From Collinsella sp. (GTDB taxonomy: Bacteria > Actinomycetota > Coriobacteriia > Coriobacteriales > Coriobacteriaceae): a stretch of 9,715 bases of DNA. The position numbers and the translations under genes are program-made. Under the pieces are notes generated by a model. It saw nothing but the letters and a program-made list of their open reading frames with translations. It did no database searches and was not told the DNA's origin. The stretch is taken from assembly GCA_019419405.1 (NCBI GenBank), contig DYAA01000204.1, positions 1-9,715 of the forward strand. The letters run 5' to 3'. Below are positions 5,479-9,715 of the stretch, piece after piece (the first letter of the stretch is position 1; each line of letters opens with the position of its first letter).

Positions 5479-6690
5479 TTAGACCAACTTAAAGCCCTTG
5501 CGCTTGCCCACGGAGAGGGTGTCGCCCAGCTTGAGGGCGCTCGGGTCGATGTTGTAGCTCTTGGGAGCCACAGCCTTGCCGTTGATCTTGACGCCGCCGC
5601 CGTCGATGTCGCGGCGGGCCTGACCGGCGCTGGCCGAAAGGCCCAGGTCCTTGAGCAGGCCAGCGAGGTAGATCTGACCCTCGTCGTTAACGGTCAGCTC
5701 AACGTGCTTCTCGGGGAAGTCGGCGAGCTGGCCCTCCTTGAACACGCGGTCGAACTCGGCCTGAGCCTCGTCGCCGGCGCCGGCGCCGTGGTAGGTATCG
5801 CACAGGTCGCGGCCCAGAGCGCGCTTGAGCTCGTAGGGGTCGGCAGAACCATCGGCCAGGGCGGCGTCGATCTTATCGACCTCGGCCGGGGTGAGCGAGC
5901 TCGCCAGGCGGTAGTACTTGCCGATCATCTCGTCGGGGATGGACATGGTCTTGCCGAACATATCCTTGGGAGCATCGGTCAGGCCGATGTAGTTACCGTA
6001 GGACTTGGACATCTTGCGCACGCCGTCGGTGCCCTCGAGCAGCGGCATGGTGAGCGCAATCTGCGGCTCCATGCCCATCTTCTCCATGAGCTCGCGGCCG
6101 GCGAGCAGGTTGAAGAGCTGGTCGGTGCCGCCCATCTCGACGTCGGCCTTGATCTGAACGGAGTCGAAGGCCTGCATCACGGGGTACAGGAACTCGTGCA
6201 GGGCGATCGGCGTCTGAGACTGGTAGCGCTTGGTAAAGTCATCGCGCTCGAGGATGCGGGCAACGGTGAACTTGGAGCACACCTGCAGCAGGCCGGCCAG
6301 GTCCATCGAAAGGATCCAGTCGCCGTTGTGCACGATGGTGGTCTTCTCGGGATCCAGGATCTTCATGGCCTGGCTCACGTAGGTCTCGGCGTTGGCCTCG
6401 ATCTGCTCCTGCGAAAGCTGCGGACGCGTGGAGTTCTTGCCCGAGGGGTCGCCGATCAGCGCGGTGCCGTTGCCGATGATGAGGGTGACGTTGTGGCCCA
6501 GGTCCTGGAACTGACGCATCTTGCGCAGGGGCACGGCATGGCCCAGGTGCAGGTCGGGGCTGGTGGGATCGACGCCGAGCTTGATGTTGAGGGGCTCGCC
6601 CTTCTCAAGCTTCTTGCGAAGGTCGGCCTCGGGGACGATCTGCGCTGCACCCGAGGTGATGATACGCATTTGCTCGTCAACAGACAGCAT
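5479..6690 (-). CDS. tyrS: Tyrosyl-tRNA synthetase (TyrRS, TyrZ-like class)
   Basis: This 403-residue cytoplasmic class Ic enzyme attaches tyrosine to tRNA-Tyr using ATP. The Rossmann catalytic domain shows HLGH (48-51), the HIGH motif, within LGVDPTSPDLHLGH. It continues with IGDPSGK (79-85), the GGTDQLFN region (187-194) and KMSKS (226-230). An alpha-helical anticodon-binding region follows, then a C-terminal S4 RNA-binding domain from about residue 340, including GQARRDIDGGGVKING. The DPTSPDLHLGH form points to the TyrZ-type subfamily rather than the Escherichia coli TyrS type. The ATG at 6690 has the strong site AAGGAGG seven bases upstream. The gene is closed by a strong terminator, lies 96 bases downstream of the U32 gene, and has a likely promoter in that gap. 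I find no T-box leader. All expected motifs are intact. Confidence 0.98.
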   Translation of the reverse strand: MLSVDEQMRIITSGAAQIVPEADLRKKLEKGEPLNIKLGVDPTSPDLHLGHAVPLRKMRQFQDLGHNVTLIIGNGTALIGDPSGKNSTRPQLSQEQIEANAETYVSQAMKILDPEKTTIVHNGDWILSMDLAGLLQVCSKFTVARILERDDFTKRYQSQTPIALHEFLYPVMQAFDSVQIKADVEMGGTDQLFNLLAGRELMEKMGMEPQIALTMPLLEGTDGVRKMSKSYGNYIGLTDAPKDMFGKTMSIPDEMIGKYYRLASSLTPAEVDKIDAALADGSADPYELKRALGRDLCDTYHGAGAGDEAQAEFDRVFKEGQLADFPEKHVELTVNDEGQIYLAGLLKDLGLSASAGQARRDIDGGGVKINGKAVAPKSYNIDPSALKLGDTLSVGKRKGFKLV

Positions 6691-6697
6691 TGGGTAT

Positions 6698-6704
6698 CCT
6701 CCTT
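6698..6704 (-). promoter_or_regulatory. Strong ribosome binding site of tyrS
   Basis: AAGGAGG on the minus strand lies 7 bases before the ATG at 6690. It is a near-perfect match to the 16S rRNA tail and the strongest such site in the window, in keeping with a highly expressed synthetase. Confidence 0.85.
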
Positions 6705-6711
6705 TTGCTAT

Positions 6712-6738
6712 AGCACCCTCGCCGAAAATGGCGGTGCT
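6712..6738 (-). promoter_or_regulatory. Small hairpin in the tyrS leader
   Basis: On the minus strand AGCACC (6738-6733) pairs with GGTGCT (6717-6712), enclosing a GCC/GGC stem with a six-base ATTTTC loop and a three-base bulge. No T tract follows, so it is not a terminator. It ends 7 bases before the ribosome binding site and leaves that site open. It may stabilise the messenger or bind a regulator; no function is evident. Confidence 0.35.
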
Positions 6739-6758
6739 GGAAGTCCATAAACTCTCTT

Positions 6759-6767
6759 ATGATAACA
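6759..6767 (-). promoter_or_regulatory. Extended -10 promoter of tyrS
   Basis: On the minus strand TGTTATCAT reads as a TGn extension followed by TATCAT, 5 of 6 against TATAAT. I see no good -35 box 17 bases upstream, which extended -10 promoters often lack. It lies about 20 bases after the stop of the U32 gene and would give a leader of about 60 bases. Confidence 0.5.
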
Positions 6768-6786
6768 AACTGACGCGACGCAGCAT

Positions 6787-8745
6787 CTACGACAGGAAAA
6801 TCCTCGTCCTGCCACATGCGTCGATGGCAACTGGCAGACGTGTACCGTCACGCTCGACCAGATAGTGCACCTGCCGACGACGCAAGCAGTCGCGGCAACA
6901 AACCTGCCCCGTCGCATCGGTGGCGCAGACGCCCTCGGCGGTCAGCAGGCAGTGCTCGCACACCATGAGCTCGGGACAGTCGGCGTCGACCGGACCCAAG
7001 ACGCCGGGTTCAGCAGCCAGCTCGGCAATACGCTCCTTGTCATTGCCGAGCAACTCGGCAGGCAAGTACACCCACCCCGCGCCAAGCCCGCGCAGCCAGG
7101 CAAGCGTGGCCCGATTGGCACAGAACACCGGCGCCGCCACGTCAAACGTCGTGCCCAGCTCGCGGGCCATCGCCACCTGCCCCAGGTTGCGGCAGACAAC
7201 GCGCCCGGCACGCTGCATCAGTGAGCGGGTCCAGTCAGCGTCACACGTGCGGCACACCTCGTCAAGCACCACAACAGCGTCGGACAAATCGAGTTCTCCG
7301 CGCGGGTCGGCATCCATCAGCTGCCAAGCAAAAACCATGCGAGCGGGAACCGCGCACTCCACCAACTCCGTCGACGCACCGCCATCCACCGTAACGCCCT
7401 CAAAGGGCAGCACCTCAACGGCACGCGCAACGGGCGCAATCGCATCCGCCTCGGCCCGCATGCGCTCCAACACCGCCGCCGTCTGATCCAACACGCCGGC
7501 GCTGCGAATCAGGTACACCTCGCAGCCCGTGTCAACCTTACGCTTGCAATGCACGACGACGCGCTCCCCCGCCGCGGCATCCACCGGACAGGGCACCTGC
7601 GGCCAGCGCTTGGGCACATCGGGACGCGCGTCGGCACCCGGATAGAACCGAATCTCGAGCGTGTCACCCGCCGCCACGGCGGCATCGAGCTCAACGGTTA
7701 CCTCTTCGTGGCCAACGGCCACCAGGCGTCCCACGCGCACACCTTGGTTGATCGCACGCTCAAAGCTCATAAGCTCGGCACCCGAACGTCCTCGCAGGTA
7801 CGCATCGGTAAACCCACGGTTAAACGACCTTCCCAGCTCGCGCTCGAGCTCTTCCACGGCACCGGGGTCCCACGCGCCGTCGCACAGCATATCGAGTGCC
7901 CGGCGCCACACCCGCACCACGTTAAAGACGTAGTCGGGATTTTTCATGCGTCCCTCGATCTTGAGCGATGCCACGCCGGCGGCAACAAGCTCGGGCAGAT
8001 GCGCGATACCCAGATAGTCACGCGGACACAGCAGACGATCCCCCTCGACGGCGACAACGCTCTGTCCCGCCTCGTCCACCAGGTCGTACGCCAGACGGCA
8101 CGGCTGCGTGCAGTCGCCGCGCATCGCCGAGCGCCCACGCCGCAGGGCCGAAAACTCGCACGCCCCCGAATAGCCGATGCAAATCGCACCGTGGCAGAAT
8201 ACCTCGATGGGCACGCCCGTGGCACATAGCGCCGCAATCTCGTCGACCGTCAGCTCGCGTGCCGTCGTCACGCGCTCGACCCCCAGCTCATCGGCGGCAA
8301 GCCGCACGGCGCCTTCGCTATGAACGCCCGCCTGCGTAGACAGGTGAATCTCGACCCCGGGAATCGCCGCGCGCAGTGCACAAGCCAGCCCGGCATCGGC
8401 GACAATCAGAGCATCGGCGCCCAGCTCCAGTGCATGAGCTCCCAACGCCACCGCGTCGGACAACTCATCGTCAAACACGAACACGTTGAGCGTTACGTAC
8501 ACACGCACGCCATGGGCATGCGCCACGGCGCAGCCGCGCGCAAACTCGTTATCCGTAAAGCCATGGGCACTCACACGGGCGTTAAAGCCGCCCAACCCCG
8601 CATAGATGGCATCGGCGCCCGCGGCGATGGCCGCAAGCATCTGGTCGAGTCCGCCCGCCGGCGCCAGCAGCTCGGGCAGCGCCGCACCGGCAGCATCCAA
8701 TCCAGTCTCGTATTGTCCGCTCGGCCCCATCGCCCGAATCGCCAT
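6787..8745 (-). CDS. U32-family protein, probable RNA hydroxylation factor (RlhA/TrhP-like)
   Basis: This 652-residue protein belongs to peptidase family U32. Members studied in Escherichia coli and Bacillus subtilis act in prephenate-dependent hydroxylation of 23S rRNA (RlhA) or tRNA wobble uridine (TrhP) rather than as proteases. A TIM-barrel-like N-terminal half starts at LPELLAPAGG (23-32). The family signature spans residues 181-199 (EVFCHGAIC...GACEFS), followed by RGDCTQPCR (209-217) and LKIEGRMK (261-268). Cys189, Cys196, Cys212 and Cys216 fall where relatives bind a 4Fe-4S cluster, though I cannot assign the four ligands. The middle, from NRGFTDAYL (309), fits the DUF3656-type extension of RlhA. 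The C terminus is cysteine-rich (590-620). Length is close to that of E. coli RlhA (653). The ATG at 8745 follows AAGGAG by 7 bases; an upstream in-frame ATG at 8772 lacks such a site. The gene is divergent from the PBP gene. Which RNA it modifies is not decidable here. Confidence 0.9.
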   Translation of the reverse strand: MAIRAMGPSGQYETGLDAAGAALPELLAPAGGLDQMLAAIAAGADAIYAGLGGFNARVSAHGFTDNEFARGCAVAHAHGVRVYVTLNVFVFDDELSDAVALGAHALELGADALIVADAGLACALRAAIPGVEIHLSTQAGVHSEGAVRLAADELGVERVTTARELTVDEIAALCATGVPIEVFCHGAICIGYSGACEFSALRRGRSAMRGDCTQPCRLAYDLVDEAGQSVVAVEGDRLLCPRDYLGIAHLPELVAAGVASLKIEGRMKNPDYVFNVVRVWRRALDMLCDGAWDPGAVEELERELGRSFNRGFTDAYLRGRSGAELMSFERAINQGVRVGRLVAVGHEEVTVELDAAVAAGDTLEIRFYPGADARPDVPKRWPQVPCPVDAAAGERVVVHCKRKVDTGCEVYLIRSAGVLDQTAAVLERMRAEADAIAPVARAVEVLPFEGVTVDGGASTELVECAVPARMVFAWQLMDADPRGELDLSDAVVVLDEVCRTCDADWTRSLMQRAGRVVCRNLGQVAMARELGTTFDVAAPVFCANRATLAWLRGLGAGWVYLPAELLGNDKERIAELAAEPGVLGPVDADCPELMVCEHCLLTAEGVCATDATGQVCCRDCLRRRQVHYLVERDGTRLPVAIDACGRTRIFLS

Positions 8746-8804
8746 CGACAAACTCCTTACCAAGGTATGCATTCACTCTGAAAAATGCCGTCTTCCAGCA
8801 TACA

Positions 8805-8850
8805 CGAGGCCTCGCGCGCCCCGTTTGGTTTATCGTGTAATAACTTATGT
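8805..8850. promoter_or_regulatory. Divergent promoter region between the U32 and PBP genes
   Basis: The 162-base gap between two divergent starts must hold both promoters. A perfect ten-base palindrome CGAGGCCTCG lies at 8805-8814, next to an AT-rich stretch at 8824-8850 in otherwise GC-rich DNA. The plus strand there offers TAATAA (8838-8843) and the minus strand has TATGCT just beyond the palindrome. None has a well-spaced -35 box, so I cannot name exact promoters. The palindrome could be an operator acting on both genes. Confidence 0.3.
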
Positions 8851-8907
8851 CCATCCTGCCCCGACGGCACATCCACCGTCCGGCGCGACATACCTGGAGG
8901 TCAATAT

Positions 8908-9715
8908 ATGGGTCCTCGCCAACGACAGGGACACAGCCGTTCAAAGACGCACGCCCTGCCCATAATCCTGCTCTCGTTTTTGGGCTTTCTGCTGATTGCG
9001 GGCGTGGCGTTTGGCATCGGCATGGTCGGCAACGTCAACCGCTGGCTGTCCGATCTGCCCGACTACACCGACGCCAACGCATATCTGGTGAGCGAGCCCA
9101 CCGAGATCGTCGACTGCAACGGCAACAAGATCGCGAGCTTCTACACGCAAAACCGCAAGTCCATCACCAAGGACAAGGTCTCCCCCTACGTGCTGCAGGG
9201 CACCGTTGACGTCGAGGACGAGCGCTTCTACGAGCACGGCGGTATCGACCTGTGGGGTATCGCGCGTGCTGCGGTGGCAACCCTCGGCGGCGGGCACGAA
9301 GGCGCCTCGACTATCACCCAGCAGCTGGTGCGCAACACCATCCTGCAGGAGGAGCAGTTCGACTCGACCATCGAGCGTAAGGTGCGCGAGGCCTACATCG
9401 CCATCAAGATGGAGGACATGTACTCCAAAGACGAGATCCTCATGATGTACCTCAACACCATCTATTACGGCCACGGCGCCTACGGTATCGAGGCCGCCGC
9501 CGAGACCTATCTGTCCAAGAGCGCCGCCGACCTCACCCTGAGCGAGGCCGCGCTGTTGATCGGCCTTCCCAACTCGCCCTCGCAGTACGACCCCACGGTC
9601 AACCCCGACCTGGCGCTGTCCCGTCGCAACAAGGTCCTCGACAACATGTTGCGCCTGGGCCACATCACCCAGGAGGAGCACGATGCCGCACAGGCCGAAC
9701 CCATCACCCTCAATG
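8908..9715 (+). CDS. Class A penicillin-binding protein, glycosyltransferase 51 part (runs off the window)
   Basis: Only the first 269 residues are present. This is a membrane-anchored peptidoglycan polymerase that joins lipid II into glycan strands. It has a short basic cytoplasmic tail (1-17), one membrane helix (about 18-40), then a GT51 domain facing outward. The GT51 motifs are intact and in order: VEDERFYEHGGID (102-114) with probable catalytic Glu103, GASTITQQLVRN (132-143), ERKVREAYIAIKME (156-169) and KDEILMMYLNTIYYGHGAYG (174-193), followed by LSEAALLIGLPNSPSQYDP. The ATG at 8908 has GGAGG 7 bases upstream. The transpeptidase domain expected in a class A protein would follow beyond 9715, so a monofunctional transglycosylase cannot be strictly excluded, although the linker from 222 (NSPSQYDP...RRNKVLDNML...ITQEEHDAA) is typical of class A proteins. 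Confidence 0.93.
   Translation, partial: MGPRQRQGHSRSKTHALPIILLSFLGFLLIAGVAFGIGMVGNVNRWLSDLPDYTDANAYLVSEPTEIVDCNGNKIASFYTQNRKSITKDKVSPYVLQGTVDVEDERFYEHGGIDLWGIARAAVATLGGGHEGASTITQQLVRNTILQEEQFDSTIERKVREAYIAIKMEDMYSKDEILMMYLNTIYYGHGAYGIEAAAETYLSKSAADLTLSEAALLIGLPNSPSQYDPTVNPDLALSRRNKVLDNMLRLGHITQEEHDAAQAEPITLN

Noticed and set aside
5461..6750. A 429-codon open frame on the plus strand, opposite tyrS
   Set aside because: It is a mirror of the tyrS gene caused by GC-biased third positions. The translation is low-complexity (rich in Leu, Gly, Val, Ala, His), shows no domain, and tyrS on the other strand has every expected motif.
6691..6786. A T-box riboswitch before tyrS
   Set aside because: The gap is only 96 bases, lacks the conserved T-box antiterminator sequence and has no terminator before the gene. 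A full T-box leader would not fit.
8941..9681. A 246-codon minus-strand frame opposite the PBP gene
   Set aside because: The plus-strand frame encodes intact GT51 motifs with a membrane helix and a good ribosome site, so the opposite frame is a shadow.

Overview
The window is GC-rich, densely coded bacterial DNA with strong AGGAG-type ribosome binding sites and GC-biased third codon positions. Gene content and codon use suggest a high-GC anaerobic actinobacterium of the Coriobacteriia, and a Collinsella-like gut organism is my best guess. This is an impression from the sequence, not a database match. It looks like ordinary chromosome. I see no transposase, integrase, phage gene, CRISPR array, tRNA or rRNA.

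Layout. (1) Positions 17-1435 (+) encode a citrate synthase, closed by a strong intrinsic terminator. (2) Positions 1523-2365 (+) and 2443-3237 (-) encode two convergent Cof-type HAD phosphatases, separated by a palindromic element. (3) Positions 3436-5256 (-) encode adenine deaminase (ade). Its leader carries a terminator-like hairpin just before the ribosome binding site. (4) Positions 5479-6690 (-) encode tyrosyl-tRNA synthetase (tyrS), with its own strong terminator and a probable extended -10 promoter. (5) Positions 6787-8745 (-) encode a U32-family protein, probably an RNA hydroxylation factor of the RlhA/TrhP type. (6) From 8908 (+), divergent from the U32 gene, runs the 5' part of a class A penicillin-binding protein that leaves the window. 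No gap between genes exceeds 300 bases.

How the genes fit together. These are mostly separate housekeeping units: carbon entry to 2-oxoglutarate and glutamate, phosphate-ester clean-up, purine salvage, tyrosine charging, RNA modification and cell-wall synthesis. I do not see a multi-gene pathway or defence system. The U32 gene and tyrS may share a transcript, because no terminator separates them, but tyrS also has a promoter of its own.

The unexplained structure is in the intergenic DNA. Two leader hairpins, before ade and before the second HAD gene, could control expression in cis. Three gaps contain GGGGAC-cored inverted repeats that may belong to a dispersed palindromic family. These are modest leads; I do not find convincing evidence of a new system here.
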